The notes: generated by a model from the sequence alone, not told the origin. Positions 1 to 8,553 are shown, counted from the stretch's first letter. The stretch: 34,279 bases of DNA from Spirochaetes bacterium ADurb.Bin218 (GCA_002069965.1 MWCI01000034.1:1-34279), one strand, 5' to 3'. A program made the numbers and translations.

Positions 1-73
1 AAGGATTCGAACCTTCGAAGGCATCGCCGACAGATTTACAGTCTGTTCCCTTTGGCCGCTCGGGAACCTCACC
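1..73 (-). tRNA. tRNA-Tyr (GUA), 3' end cut by window edge
   Basis: Read on the minus strand, the sequence starts with acceptor GGTGAGG and a D-arm containing CCCGAGCGGCCAAAGGGA. It continues with an anticodon arm whose loop carries GTA at 39-37, a long variable arm (class II, as expected for bacterial tRNA-Tyr) and a complete T arm with TTCGAAT. The last acceptor bases and the discriminator lie beyond position 1. Eleven bases separate it from tRNA-Thr, so the two are probably co-transcribed. In many bacteria a Thr-Tyr tRNA pair is followed by tRNA-Gly/Thr and tuf; that continuation would be outside the window. Confidence 0.93.
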
Positions 74-84
74 ATATTATTGAT

Positions 85-157
85 AGCTGGCGAGAGGAGT
101 TGAACCCCCAACCCGCTGATTACAAATCAGCTGCTCTGCCGATTGAGCTACGCCAGC
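85..157 (-). tRNA. tRNA-Thr (UGU)
   Basis: This is a 73-nt cloverleaf on the minus strand. The acceptor arms GCTGGCG (157-151) and CGCCAGC (92-86) pair perfectly, followed by a T discriminator at 85. The anticodon stem GCTGA/TCAGC encloses the loop TTTGTAA, with anticodon TGT at 124-122. The T arm contains GTTCAACTC. CCA is not encoded, so it must be added after transcription. The gene lies first in the minus-strand tRNA unit, 16 bases downstream of the -10 box of a good promoter. Confidence 0.95.
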
Positions 158-172
158 GAAACAACGATGTAA

Positions 173-201
173 TAGATATTTTTATATGGGAAATGTGTCA
201 A
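173..201 (-). promoter_or_regulatory. Sigma-70-type promoter for the tRNA-Thr/Tyr unit
   Basis: On the minus strand a perfect TTGACA (201-196) is followed after 17 bp by TATCTA (178-173), five of six matches to TATAAT. The predicted start point is near 166, about nine bases before the mature tRNA-Thr 5' end. This fits a short leader removed by RNase P. Confidence 0.6.
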
Positions 202-292
202 CACAAATTTTAAAAAAATTAAATTATTAAAAAATTTTTTTAAAATGGCACAGATTTTTGTTTAAAGTCATAAATTAAGTTGTTTTATTGTC

Positions 293-322
293 TTGACAGA
301 ATGGCTAAGTGAAAAATATTAA
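293..322 (+). promoter_or_regulatory. Candidate promoter for the first exporter operon
   Basis: TTGACA at 293-298 is a perfect -35 box. An imperfect -10 (TATTAA, 317-322) follows after 18 bp. The leader to the tolC-like start at 398 would be about 70 nt. The surroundings are very AT-rich, so the -10 assignment is weak. Confidence 0.4.
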
Positions 323-397
323 TTTTATTTCTTGTTTTATTTGTAAGTTGATGTCTTCTGTGATTATTTAAAATTATTTATATAGGCTTTATAATAT

Positions 398-1738
398 ATG
401 AAGATAAAATTTATTCTACCTTTTTTGCTTTTCCCTGTTTTTTTATTTGGAGAAGAAAAAAAGATTACCCTTGAACAATGTATTGAAGTGGCCTTGCAGA
501 ATCATCCGAGCCTTTTTGTTGCAATTGAAGATGATAAAAAAAGCATTGCCAATTATCAAATTGCTCGTTCCATGAGAAGTATTATAGTTGATGGCGAAAT
601 AAGAACTGTGGAATATACAAAATCTAACTCATCTGCTGATTCAAGGTTTTCTATTCCTGGGGAGGATACAGACATAGGGCTATTTGCAGGCTTGAGTTTG
701 ACATATAATCTCTATAATGCTAAGAAAGACGTTGTGGAAGAACAGGCAAGGACAAGTATTGATGTTGCAAAGGTAACTAATTATCAGGTAAAGAGCAAGA
801 TTATATATGAAGTTAAGAATGTTTATTATAGTTATCTCCTTGCAAGGGATATTCTGGCTATAAGAGAGGAGATTTATAATAAATATAAGAGCAAGGCTCA
901 GCTTTCAAGGCAACTCTTTGAGCAGGGCTCAAGGCCAATACTTGACGTAAGTAAGGCAGAGGTTGATCTGGCTAATTCTCAGTTGCAACTTGAGCAAGCA
1001 AAAAATAATGAGCGTAAAATGAGGCAAAGTCTTTATTATGCAATGGGCCTTGAAGAAAATGATCAAATTGATATAATTCCTGAAAATATTGATCTTGAGA
1101 AGCTTCCTGAGATAAATTGCACTCTTGCTAACCTATATAGAATGTGTGAGGTCTATAATCCAGAGCTTCGCATTGCAAGGTTGCAGAAGAAAATTGCCCA
1201 GCTTAAAATAACAGAGGAAGCAGGCTCTCATTATCCCACAGTAGATTTATTGATTGGACTTGGTTGTGAAAATAAAAAGCTTTATGGTATGGGCAATATT
1301 GGGAGTAATTTTGAGGCTGGCAGCTGGAGCCCAGCTTTCCATGGAGCAATAAGAGCTTCTTTGCCTATTTACAGTGGTGGAAGAATTTCAGCAAGAGTGG
1401 ATTCTGCAACAGCAGATTACAATAAGATGATTTATAAAGAAAAAGAGATTTTGACAGATATAAAAAATCAGGTGAGGGATAATTATAGAACCTTAGAGGA
1501 GATGAAGCGTCAAATCGAAATTTCTGAGTTAATAATAAAAAATGCTCAGAGACACCAGTTGCTTGCTCAGAGGAGTTATGAAAATGGTGCAGGGACTTTA
1601 CTTGAACTGCAGGATGCTGATTTAAATGTTATTCAGGCAAAGATTGGGCTTCTTGAGGCAAGATATAATTATCTTTTAAATTTTGCAAAACTTGTAGATA
1701 CAGTTGGCTTTGGAGAAGGTATTTTATGCAGAAATTAA
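398..1738 (+). CDS. TolC-family outer-membrane efflux protein
   Basis: This 446-residue protein has an N-terminal signal peptide (hydrophobic FILPFLLFPVFLFG, then charged EEKK) and two outer-membrane efflux protein (OEP) repeats rich in long helices. By family knowledge it forms a trimeric channel through the outer membrane and periplasm for an inner-membrane pump. The helical stretch with SRQLFEQGSRPILDVSKAEV and the C-terminal QRSYENGAGTLLELQDADL are typical TolC-type repeat motifs. It is the first gene of a three-gene set with an adaptor and an ABC ATPase, overlapping the adaptor start by 13 bp. The ATG has no clear Shine-Dalgarno sequence. The exported substrate cannot be inferred. Confidence 0.9.
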   Translation: MKIKFILPFLLFPVFLFGEEKKITLEQCIEVALQNHPSLFVAIEDDKKSIANYQIARSMRSIIVDGEIRTVEYTKSNSSADSRFSIPGEDTDIGLFAGLSLTYNLYNAKKDVVEEQARTSIDVAKVTNYQVKSKIIYEVKNVYYSYLLARDILAIREEIYNKYKSKAQLSRQLFEQGSRPILDVSKAEVDLANSQLQLEQAKNNERKMRQSLYYAMGLEENDQIDIIPENIDLEKLPEINCTLANLYRMCEVYNPELRIARLQKKIAQLKITEEAGSHYPTVDLLIGLGCENKKLYGMGNIGSNFEAGSWSPAFHGAIRASLPIYSGGRISARVDSATADYNKMIYKEKEILTDIKNQVRDNYRTLEEMKRQIEISELIIKNAQRHQLLAQRSYENGAGTLLELQDADLNVIQAKIGLLEARYNYLLNFAKLVDTVGFGEGILCRN

Positions 1739-2817
1739 AATCAATTTTTAAACTCAGATATTTAATAGCAATTATTGCTGTTATTTTAATTATTGTTATA
1801 ATTAGGTCTTGCAACAAAAAGTCTGATGTAGTTTATACCTATGACAAAGTTACAAGAGGCGAGGTTAAAAAAACAATATCTGTAACTGGGGAATTGGGTA
1901 TTCTTGATGCTGTTACTGTTTTAAGTAAAGCTGGGGGAGTTGTAGAAAATATATATGTTGGATTTAATCAACATGTTTCTAAAGGTTCTCTTCTTGTTAA
2001 GCTCGATCCGTCTGCTATAGAGCAAAGATTGCTCAAATTAGAGGTGGCGATGGAGAGTGCTAAATTAGAGATTAAATCAGCGGAGAGAAGTCTTGAGGAT
2101 AAAAAAAATCTCTATAAAGATAATTTAATTTCAAAAAGAGCAATGGAGCAGGCTGAGCTTGAGTATAATTCTGTGTTAAACAGATTTAAGCAAACAAAAC
2201 TTGATTATGAACAGGCCTTAATTGATAGAAATAATACAAGAGTATATTCCCCAATAGATGGCATGGTTATTAATATATTTGTGGGGGTTGGCTCGCCTGT
2301 GGGTGTGAGCACTCCTTTAGTTTTACTTGCTCCAAATTTAAAGAGAATGTTTTTAACTATTAATATAGATGAGTCTGATATAGGTATAGTCCGCAAAGGT
2401 CAGGAGGTCTTGTTTACTGTAAGTGCCTTTCCAGAAAGAAAGTTTAAAGGTGTTATTGAAGAGGTCAGGATGAACCCAATTAAATCGGGTGGGCTTGTAA
2501 CCTATCAGTCAATAGTTGTATGCGACAATGATGAGTTGTTGCTTAAGCCTGGAATGACTGCTACAGCAACAGTTGTTATTGATCAAAAGGCTGATGTTTT
2601 GCGGGTTTCAAATCAGGCCTTTATAATTTCACCTGAGGATCCTGGCAATATACCTGAAGGGAAAAAGATCTTATGGGTAAAAGCAGGTATTACTGCAGGT
2701 AAGCTCTATAAGCGTAGAGAGGTAAAAGTAGGACTTGTTGGAGATATGTATACCGAAATAATAGATGGCTTAAAAGAAAATGAAGAAGTTCTTGTGAAAA
2801 TTCACGAAAAAAAGTAA
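1726..2817 (+). CDS. HlyD/MacA-type membrane-fusion adaptor
   Basis: This 363-residue periplasmic adaptor has one N-terminal membrane anchor (about residues 12-28, LIAIIAVILIIVIIRSC). It then has split biotinyl-lipoyl halves (around GGVVENIYVGFNQHVSKGS and TRVYSPIDGMVINIFVGVG) flanking a coiled-coil hairpin at about residues 95-160, followed by beta-barrel and membrane-proximal domains. It should bridge an inner-membrane ABC transporter to the upstream TolC-like channel. The start ATG lies inside the end of the tolC-like gene and is preceded by a GGAG at 1712-1715. The next gene, an ABC ATPase, begins nine bases after its stop, so the three genes are translationally linked. Confidence 0.9.
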   Translation: MQKLKSIFKLRYLIAIIAVILIIVIIRSCNKKSDVVYTYDKVTRGEVKKTISVTGELGILDAVTVLSKAGGVVENIYVGFNQHVSKGSLLVKLDPSAIEQRLLKLEVAMESAKLEIKSAERSLEDKKNLYKDNLISKRAMEQAELEYNSVLNRFKQTKLDYEQALIDRNNTRVYSPIDGMVINIFVGVGSPVGVSTPLVLLAPNLKRMFLTINIDESDIGIVRKGQEVLFTVSAFPERKFKGVIEEVRMNPIKSGGLVTYQSIVVCDNDELLLKPGMTATATVVIDQKADVLRVSNQAFIISPEDPGNIPEGKKILWVKAGITAGKLYKRREVKVGLVGDMYTEIIDGLKENEEVLVKIHEKK

Positions 2818-2826
2818 TTTAACATA

Positions 2827-3564
2827 ATGAAAAAGCGTATAATCCAGATAAGAGATCTTGTGAAGATATATAACCTGAGTGAAGAGGTCAGTGTTCAGGC
2901 TTTAAAGGGCATTTCTTTTGATTTCCATGAGGGAGAGTTTGTTTCAATCATGGGAGCCTCTGGATCCGGAAAATCAACTTTTATGAATATACTGGGATTT
3001 CTGGATACTCCTACCTCTGGAACTTATATTCTTGATGGAATAGATGGTTCAACTCTTAATAGCGATCAGAAGGCAGAGATAAGAAACAGAAAAATTGGTT
3101 TTGTCTTTCAGGGATTTAATCTATTATCAAGAACAACTGCTCTTGAAAATGTAGAGCTGCCATTGATGTATAGAGGAGGTGTCCCTATTTCGGAAATGAC
3201 AAGGAGAGCAAAGGAACTCCTTGACTTAGTGGGTCTTTCAGGGAGATATTTGCATCATCCCAATAAATTATCCGGTGGGGAGCAACAGAGAGTTGCAATA
3301 GCCCGTGCTTTAATAAATAATCCCGCTATACTTCTTGCAGATGAACCTACAGGTAATCTTGACTCAAAAAATACAGAAGAGATAATGAATCTCTTTACAC
3401 GTCTTAACAAAGAGATGGGTATATCTATAATAATGGTTACTCATGAGCCTGATGTCGCTGAATATAGTGACAGAAAGGTTTTGTTTAAGGACGGTCAAAT
3501 AGTAGATGATTCCCCTGTTGTCAAAAGTACTAAAAAGAAAAATTTGATAAAACGAAAAATCTAA
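2827..3564 (+). CDS. ABC transporter ATPase, MacB/LolD type
   Basis: This 245-residue nucleotide-binding subunit has Walker A GASGSGKS at residues 43-50, a Q-loop (FVFQGFNLL), signature [15 protein letters not shown], Walker B ([13 protein letters not shown]) and an H-loop (MVTHEP). This sequence type serves MacB, LolCDE or FtsE-like mechanotransmission exporters rather than importers. A highly charged tail ([13 protein letters not shown]) ends the protein with no fused membrane domain. Unusually, no permease gene follows. Instead there are 327 bp of non-coding DNA with the 125-bp repeat and then xerD. The ATPase must either use a permease encoded elsewhere (one lies at 21704-22936) or be an orphan left by rearrangement. 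Confidence 0.92.
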   Translation: MKKRIIQIRDLVKIYNLSEEVSVQALKGISFDFHEGEFVSIMGASGSGKSTFMNILGFLDTPTSGTYILDGIDGSTLNSDQKAEIRNRKIGFVFQGFNLLSRTTALENVELPLMYRGGVPISEMTRRAKELLDLVGLSGRYLHHPNKLSGGEQQRVAIARALINNPAILLADEPTGNLDSKNTEEIMNLFTRLNKEMGISIIMVTHEPDVAEYSDRKVLFKDGQIVDDSPVVKSTKKKNLIKRKI

Positions 3565-3610
3565 TCTCTCACAATATAACCTATTGCTTTACACTAATGA
3601 TATTCTTAGG

Positions 3611-3735
3611 ATTTATTTCTTAACTTCTTTTAAAATAAAAATACTCTATTACTCCCATCGCCTTTGGCTGCGGTGATAATATTTTATTAATTTTACAGTA
3701 AAAATTATATTTAGGAATAATTACTGAAAAAAAAT
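3611..3735 (+). repeat. 125-bp intergenic repeat, copy A
   Basis: The sequence aligns without gaps to the reverse complement of 23889-24013. Only scattered mismatches occur outside the centre. The two outer thirds are the best conserved, for example the shared blocks TTCTTTTAAAATA, AATACTCTATTA, GATAATATTTT, AAAAATTATAT and GAATAATTACTGAAAAAAAA. The central 30 bp differ in sequence but form a GC-richer imperfect hairpin in both copies, with a three-base TTT loop in this copy. No ORF is present. It behaves like a small non-coding dispersed element, either MITE-like or a conserved RNA/terminator module. Only two copies are visible here. Confidence 0.8.
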
Positions 3736-3740
3736 TAAAA

Positions 3741-3789
3741 AAATTATGTCTTTTTTGAAAAAATGGCAAATTAAATTAAGACATAATTT
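3741..3789. repeat. 12-bp perfect inverted repeat upstream of xerD
   Basis: AAATTATGTCTT (3741-3752) is exactly repeated in inverted form as AAGACATAATTT (3778-3789), with 25 bp between. It directly abuts repeat copy A. It could be a hairpin in RNA or a protein-binding dyad. There is no U-tract placement typical of a terminator. Confidence 0.5.
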
Positions 3790-3891
3790 CTACTGTCCGA
3801 TAAAGTAAATGTAATTATTATCTTCCCCACGTCATACCTGGTAAAGAAAATACATGTCTGGATGTGAATATTTAATAGCAGAGGTATTCCG

Positions 3892-4788
3892 GTGAAAGAT
3901 GTTGTTGCCATAAAAAGATTTAAGAAGTTTCTCCAGGTAGAAAAGGGGCTTTCTCAAAATTCTATTTATTCATATACCTATGATTTGAAAAAGTTCAGTG
4001 AATTCCTGGCACAAAAAAGCAAGGATATAATGGATGCCACTCAGGAGGATATTCAGCAGTTCCTGAAATATGAAAAGAATAATAAAAATAACTCATCAAG
4101 GACCCTTGCTCGTTCCCTTGCTGCCATAAGACAGTTTTATAATTTTATGTCAGACACAATGGAGATCAATATACCAAATCCCACTGAAAAGATAGAAACC
4201 CCTCATGTGGATAAGACTTTACCGGACTATCTCACTGTTAGTGAAGTGGACAGACTCTTTAGTTCTATATCAGAAGACGATTGCTTTGAGTTGAGAGATA
4301 AAACAATTTTTGAACTCCTGTATTCCAGTGGACTACGAATTTCTGAGGCAGTTGAATTAAAGCTCAGTGACATAGATTTTAGCAATCAGTTTCTTACAGT
4401 TATTGGAAAAGGCAATAAGCAACGAATGGTGCCAATAGGGAAAGAGGCTATGAGGCTTATCAATAAATATCTTTCTGAGTCAAGAAATGTGATTTTAAAT
4501 GGTAGAGAGGCTGAATTTCTTTTTATAAGCAAAAAGGGATCTAAGCTCAATAGAAAATCTGTATGGCGGCTTTTGAAAAATTATGTAAACAGAGTAGATA
4601 TTGATAAAAATATCACACCTCATACATTGAGACATTCCTTTGCCACTCATCTTATAGAAAATGGTGCAGATTTGCGTTCTGTTCAGGAGTTGCTTGGCCA
4701 TATGGATATTTCCACAACTCAAGTCTATACTCATATGGCAAAGAAGGAGTTACAGAAGATTCACAAAAGGTTTCATCCTAAGGGATAA
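3892..4788 (+). CDS. xerD: Tyrosine recombinase XerD
   Basis: This 298-residue site-specific recombinase has the full catalytic set: R149 (GLRISE), K173 (GKGNKQR), H244 and R247 (HTLRHSFATH), H270 (LLGH) and the nucleophile Y279 (VYTHMAKKEL). The N-terminal SAM-like core-binding domain spans about residues 1-95. The ending IHKRFHPKG resembles the XerD tail, and length and spacing fit XerC/D rather than an integrase. It should resolve chromosome dimers at dif with a partner Xer. It starts at GTG with AGAGG about 10 bases upstream. It begins a tightly packed run that continues into the SpoIID-like gene after 7 bp. XerC is the alternative name. Confidence 0.88.
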   Translation: MKDVVAIKRFKKFLQVEKGLSQNSIYSYTYDLKKFSEFLAQKSKDIMDATQEDIQQFLKYEKNNKNNSSRTLARSLAAIRQFYNFMSDTMEINIPNPTEKIETPHVDKTLPDYLTVSEVDRLFSSISEDDCFELRDKTIFELLYSSGLRISEAVELKLSDIDFSNQFLTVIGKGNKQRMVPIGKEAMRLINKYLSESRNVILNGREAEFLFISKKGSKLNRKSVWRLLKNYVNRVDIDKNITPHTLRHSFATHLIENGADLRSVQELLGHMDISTTQVYTHMAKKELQKIHKRFHPKG

Positions 4789-4795
4789 TGGATTT

Positions 4796-5986
4796 ATGAC
4801 AATGAAAAGATTTTTTCCTGTTGTGTTATTCTTTGTTGCAGCAGGATTTTTTTTTGCATCCTGCACACCTTCAGAAAAATATCTAAAGACAAAACTTGCC
4901 TCTACTGGGAATGAAAAAAATTTTATCAGGGTTTTAATAAAAATAGAAGACAAGCCTTTTAAAATTTATTCTCAAGAAGGATTGCGTGTTGTTGATCAGT
5001 CAAATGGCAAAATAGTCCATGAGGCACAAAAGGGAATTCTTCTGTTTTATCCAGAAAAGATTAATAAGGTTTATTTAATAAGCTGCAATAACAAGCCACT
5101 TTATCTTAATGAATCTCCCTATAGAGGAGATTTTGAGGTGAGAAATATACTGGGCAAGATCTATATAATAAACATAGTTAATATTGAAGATTATCTCTGC
5201 AGTGTTGTTCCATCTGAGATGCCTGCTGGATGGAATATTGAGGCTTTAAAGGCTCAAGCTATTGTCTCAAGAACCTATACTTATTACCACCTGTTCAAAA
5301 ATAACTCCAGCAAAAAGGAATTTGACTTAGACGCAACAACTAATTTTCAGGTTTATAAAGGAATATCTGCAGAAAAAGATTCAACAATAAAGGCTGTCAA
5401 AGAAACAGCTGGGATTATTTTAACTTATAACAGTGAACCTATACTTGCCTATTTTCATTCAACAAGTGGTGGTAAAACAGCGGATGATAAGTACGTATTT
5501 TCAGGGGAGGATTTGCCATATCTTGAAGGAGTCCCCTGCACATACTCAAAGGACTCCCCTCATTATCAATGGACTATTGAGCTGTCATTAAAAGAAATAG
5601 AGGAATCACTTAGAAAAAAATATCAAAGGATGGGAAAGATCTCAAAGATCTCCTTTAAAAAATTTGATGATAGAGTTAGTTCTGTAGAGATAGTTCATAG
5701 CAATGGGACAATAAATCTGACAGGTAATCAGTTTAGATTATTGATCTCTCCAGAGAGGCTCCGGAGTACTTTTTTTACAGCAGAAAAGAGAGGCAATGTT
5801 TTTTATATAAAAGGCAGAGGTTGGGGCCATGGAGTTGGCATGTGCCAATGGGGAGCAAAGGGCAGGGCAGAGCATGGATTTTCTTATGAAAAGATTTTGA
5901 CCTATTATTATAAAGATGTAAAACTTACACGAATTAATAATAATTATCTTGCACATAAAAGGGGCTCTGGTAATCTTGTTAACTGA
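4796..5986 (+). CDS. SpoIID/LytB-domain lipoprotein
   Basis: This protein is 396 residues from the ATG at 4796, chosen because AGGGA at 4781-4785 precedes it; the ATG at 4802 is also possible. The N-terminus is a lipoprotein signal with lipobox FASC at Cys23. The SpoIID domain is clear from VEDYLxxVVPSEMPA-like VNIEDYLCSVVPSEMPAGW, the following EALKAQAIVSRTY, YFHSTSGGKT, and GRGWGHGVGMCQWGA near the C-terminus. By family knowledge these proteins are peptidoglycan lytic transglycosylases or amidase enhancers. In a non-spore-former they probably serve cell-wall remodelling or division. Its stop overlaps the queA start by one base (TGATGG), so translation is coupled. Confidence 0.85.
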   Translation: MTMKRFFPVVLFFVAAGFFFASCTPSEKYLKTKLASTGNEKNFIRVLIKIEDKPFKIYSQEGLRVVDQSNGKIVHEAQKGILLFYPEKINKVYLISCNNKPLYLNESPYRGDFEVRNILGKIYIINIVNIEDYLCSVVPSEMPAGWNIEALKAQAIVSRTYTYYHLFKNNSSKKEFDLDATTNFQVYKGISAEKDSTIKAVKETAGIILTYNSEPILAYFHSTSGGKTADDKYVFSGEDLPYLEGVPCTYSKDSPHYQWTIELSLKEIEESLRKKYQRMGKISKISFKKFDDRVSSVEIVHSNGTINLTGNQFRLLISPERLRSTFFTAEKRGNVFYIKGRGWGHGVGMCQWGAKGRAEHGFSYEKILTYYYKDVKLTRINNNYLAHKRGSGNLVN

Positions 5987-7026
5987 TGGATAAAAAAGTT
6001 AACTTTACCTTAGAAGATTTTTTTTATGATCTACCAGAGGAGCTTGTTGCTCAGTTCCCTGTTCAACAAAGGGACAACTCAAGGCTTTTTGTTATTGATA
6101 GAAAAAGCGACACCTTTTTGCATTCCTATTTTAAAAATATCACTGATTTTCTTCAAGAAGGGGATCTGTTAGTTTTTAATAATGTCAGAGTGATAAATGC
6201 CAGAATATATTGCAAGAGGCAATCTGGTGGCAAGCTTGAGATTGTTCTTACTGATAAAATTGATGATTATCACTGGAAAATTATTTCTAACAGAACTAAA
6301 CGCCTTGCAGTTGGTGAAATTATTCATCCACTGAAAAATGACTCCCTCTGTTTTAAGATTATGGACAAAGAAGAGGAGTTTCTTTTTATTGAAAGCAATG
6401 TTTCTCTGACAGAAGAGCTTTTAAAAGAAATAGGGGAGGTTCCACTTCCTCCTTACATACACAGAGAAAATGTAGAAGTAGATTTTGAAAGATATCAGAC
6501 TGTTTATGCCTCAGTTCCAGGAGCAGTTGCAGCTCCCACTGCCGGATTGCACTTTACTCCAGAGATTTTGGACAACATTTCAAAGAAGGGATGTGAAATT
6601 GCATTTATTACTCTCTTTGTGTCATGGGGCACATTTAGTCCTGTGAGGGATAATGATCTATCAAAACATAAGATGCACAGTGAAAAGTTTTTTTTAAGTG
6701 ATGAGGTAGCCTCACGTATAAATTTTGCAAGAAAATCTGGCAGAAGGATTATTGCAGTTGGCACAACTACCTTACGTGTTCTTGAAAGCACTTTTTTTGA
6801 TGGGAAAAATAAGCCTGGCAACGGTCAGACAGATATTTTTATATATCCGCCATATAAGGTAAAATCTGTAAATGGCCTTATTACCAATCTTCACACTCCT
6901 TATTCCACATTGCTTATGCTTGTTGCTTCCTTTGCAGGATATGACAGAATTATGAGAGCATATAAAGAAGCAGTTAAAGAGAGATATAGATTTTTTTCTT
7001 ATGGCGATGCTATGCTTATATTATAA
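5986..7026 (+). CDS. queA: S-adenosylmethionine:tRNA ribosyltransferase-isomerase (QueA)
   Basis: This 346-residue enzyme of queuosine synthesis transfers and isomerises the ribose of SAM onto preQ1 at position 34 of GUN-anticodon tRNAs, giving epoxyqueuosine. Typical features are the N-terminal FDYDLPEELVAQFP-like FFYDLPEELVAQFPVQQRD, FNNVRVINARI, YQTVYASVPGAVAAPTAGLHFT, the HSE block (SKHKMHSEKF), VGTTTLRVLES, TDIFIYPPYKVKSVNGLITN and the end motif YRFFSYGDAMLI. The length matches the family and no key block is missing. The tRNA-Tyr(GUA) at the window start is one of its potential substrates. The ATG overlaps the preceding stop. Confidence 0.95.
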   Translation: MDKKVNFTLEDFFYDLPEELVAQFPVQQRDNSRLFVIDRKSDTFLHSYFKNITDFLQEGDLLVFNNVRVINARIYCKRQSGGKLEIVLTDKIDDYHWKIISNRTKRLAVGEIIHPLKNDSLCFKIMDKEEEFLFIESNVSLTEELLKEIGEVPLPPYIHRENVEVDFERYQTVYASVPGAVAAPTAGLHFTPEILDNISKKGCEIAFITLFVSWGTFSPVRDNDLSKHKMHSEKFFLSDEVASRINFARKSGRRIIAVGTTTLRVLESTFFDGKNKPGNGQTDIFIYPPYKVKSVNGLITNLHTPYSTLLMLVASFAGYDRIMRAYKEAVKERYRFFSYGDAMLIL

Positions 7027-7042
7027 ATGACAGGAATTTATT

Positions 7043-7852
7043 ATGAAGATAATTGATATAACAGAGGCGCTGGGGGAAAAATTCCCGCTTTATTACCAAG
7101 AGGATTTTGACAACAGTGGCTCTCAAATTTTATTTAAGGATGAGCAGCTTAAAGGAGTTTATGTATGCCTTGATGTTTCACTGGAAACTGTTGAGGATGC
7201 AGTGAGGAATCACTGCAACTTAATTATATCTCATCATCCTCTAATTTTTAGACCAATAAAAAATATTATTTCTGATGATGTAAGGAGCAGAATAATTGTT
7301 CGCCTTATTGAATCAAAGACCTCTCTATTTTCTTTGCACACAAATTTTGATAAGTTTGCCTATGGTTATCTCTCTGAATTTCTTGGATTTGGGAAAGGTG
7401 AGGTCCTATTAAAAAAGACACTGGCAGGAGAAGAGGAGATTGGGCTTGGTTCCTTTGTTGTGTTGAAAAGCCCTTTAACATTACAATCACTCCTTGAGCT
7501 AACAAAGAATAAGCTTGAGCTTGATACTGTTGTATACACAGGGGATCCTGTTCATACTATAAAAACAATAGCATTTTTAAATGGATCTGGAGGTAGTTCA
7601 GTTGAAAAAATTATTGATCTTTTTAATCCAGATTGCATATTAACAGGGGATATTGGCTATCATCACGCTAAATTTGCCATAGATGCTGGTGTGGCCTTGA
7701 TTGATGCTGGTCATTTTGCAACTGAGATTATTTTTAAAAAGTTGCTTGCTATGCATATTGAAGATATTTTTATTGATAGAGAGTCAACGAGTATTATTAT
7801 TTCTCAACTGGAAAGAAATCCTTTTAAAATATATCAGGGTGCTAATGAATGA
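7043..7852 (+). CDS. Nif3/DUF34-family metal-binding protein (YbgI-like)
   Basis: This 269-residue protein has the family metal-site motifs ISHHPLIF (two His), LHTNFDKF and the late GHFATE with His/Glu. The family forms toroidal hexamers with a di-metal centre and is often annotated as GTP cyclohydrolase I type 2, but the reaction is not settled. The gene lies 16 bp after queA. Its last 8 bp overlap the best start of the zinc-ribbon gene. Nif3 next to a coiled-coil zinc-ribbon (DUF164) gene is a recurrent arrangement, suggesting linked roles. The name Nif3 does not imply nitrogen fixation. Confidence 0.9.
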   Translation: MKIIDITEALGEKFPLYYQEDFDNSGSQILFKDEQLKGVYVCLDVSLETVEDAVRNHCNLIISHHPLIFRPIKNIISDDVRSRIIVRLIESKTSLFSLHTNFDKFAYGYLSEFLGFGKGEVLLKKTLAGEEEIGLGSFVVLKSPLTLQSLLELTKNKLELDTVVYTGDPVHTIKTIAFLNGSGGSSVEKIIDLFNPDCILTGDIGYHHAKFAIDAGVALIDAGHFATEIIFKKLLAMHIEDIFIDRESTSIIISQLERNPFKIYQGANE

Positions 7853-8540
7853 GGAAATAAAAATAATGATAGAATTGCAGCATTATTGGGACAATGTAAT
7901 GCTTTGCGAATCTGAAATTTCAAGATTTAATAAATCAATCCAGATATGGAATAAAAATCGTGAAGATTTAAAAAATGAGCTTCAAAAGAAAGAGGCTTTG
8001 ATTAAATCTCAGAAACTTAAATCTAAAGAAGCTGAGTCTACTTTAAAAGAGATAGAAGAAAAAATTAAAAAGCTTCAACAAAAGAAAGACAGTTTAAAGT
8101 CTGAACGGGAGATTGAGGCCTACCAAAAGGAATTGGAAAAGATATTAGCAGATAAAGATAATTGTGAGAATTTTGTTCTTGAACTTATGGATAGGATCGA
8201 TTCTCTGGAAGATGAAATTTCACAGCTTAAAATTGAGTGGGATGAAACAGATAAGCAGGTTAGCAACGACATAGAACTCATTAAAAGTAAGATTATTCTG
8301 GAAGAAAAAAAACTTGCAGAGTCTAAGGAGAGCTTTTACGCTCTTGTGGAGAAACTCCCTCCTCAAAGTAAAACTCGTTTTCTTAAACTTATAGGCTCAA
8401 AAGATGGGAAGGCTATTGCAAAGCTAAATGGTGAGATCTGTGGTCACTGTAACTTTCAGATTCCCTCCAGCCTGGCTGCTGAGGCTGCAAAGGGAGAAAA
8501 GATAGTCTCATGCACAAATTGTGGAAGATTTATTTATTAA
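7845..8540 (+). CDS. Coiled-coil C4-type zinc-ribbon protein (DUF164/PF02591)
   Basis: This is 231 residues from the ATG at 7845 (AGGG just upstream, 8-bp overlap with the Nif3 gene). An ATG at 7866 with GAGG at 7851-7854 is an alternative start. Residues of about 15-165 are a charged heptad-like coiled coil. The C-terminus has a zinc ribbon with C199-x2-C202 (CGHC) and C223-x2-C226 (CTNC). Family members are thought to bind nucleic acid or translation components, but no biochemical role is firm. The next gene starts about 13 bp after the stop. Confidence 0.88.
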   Translation: MNEEIKIMIELQHYWDNVMLCESEISRFNKSIQIWNKNREDLKNELQKKEALIKSQKLKSKEAESTLKEIEEKIKKLQQKKDSLKSEREIEAYQKELEKILADKDNCENFVLELMDRIDSLEDEISQLKIEWDETDKQVSNDIELIKSKIILEEKKLAESKESFYALVEKLPPQSKTRFLKLIGSKDGKAIAKLNGEICGHCNFQIPSSLAAEAAKGEKIVSCTNCGRFIY

Positions 8541-8553
8541 TTGGTGGTGTTGG

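Larger units (their letters stand above)
3565..3891. other. Non-coding interval holding an intergenic repeat
   Basis: These 327 bp contain no plausible gene and no recognisable remnant of an ABC permease, which would be expected after the ATPase gene. They hold the 125-bp repeat copy A (3611-3735), a separate 12-bp inverted repeat (3741-3789) and the xerD leader with AGAGG near 3880. Confidence 0.75.

Noticed and set aside
246-261. TGGCAC followed by TTTGTT, resembling a sigma-54 promoter upstream of the first tolC-like gene
   Set aside because: At the required spacing the -12 element lacks the GC dinucleotide (TTTG instead of TTGC), and the neighbouring TTGACA at 293 is a better candidate.
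398-3564. First exporter as a recent duplicate of the second
   Set aside because: The two TolC-like proteins and the two adaptors differ strongly in length and sequence, including the adaptor hairpin, so they are separate systems or old paralogues.
3785-3794. AATTTCTACT, identical to the start of the Cas12a repeat handle
   Set aside because: Only 10 AT-rich bases match. The GTAGAT half is missing and no repeat or spacer structure surrounds it.
4661-4795. N-terminal extension of the SpoIID-like protein inside xerD
   Set aside because: It overlaps the xerD catalytic C-terminus and would bury the lipoprotein signal peptide; the ATG at 4796 has a ribosome binding site.
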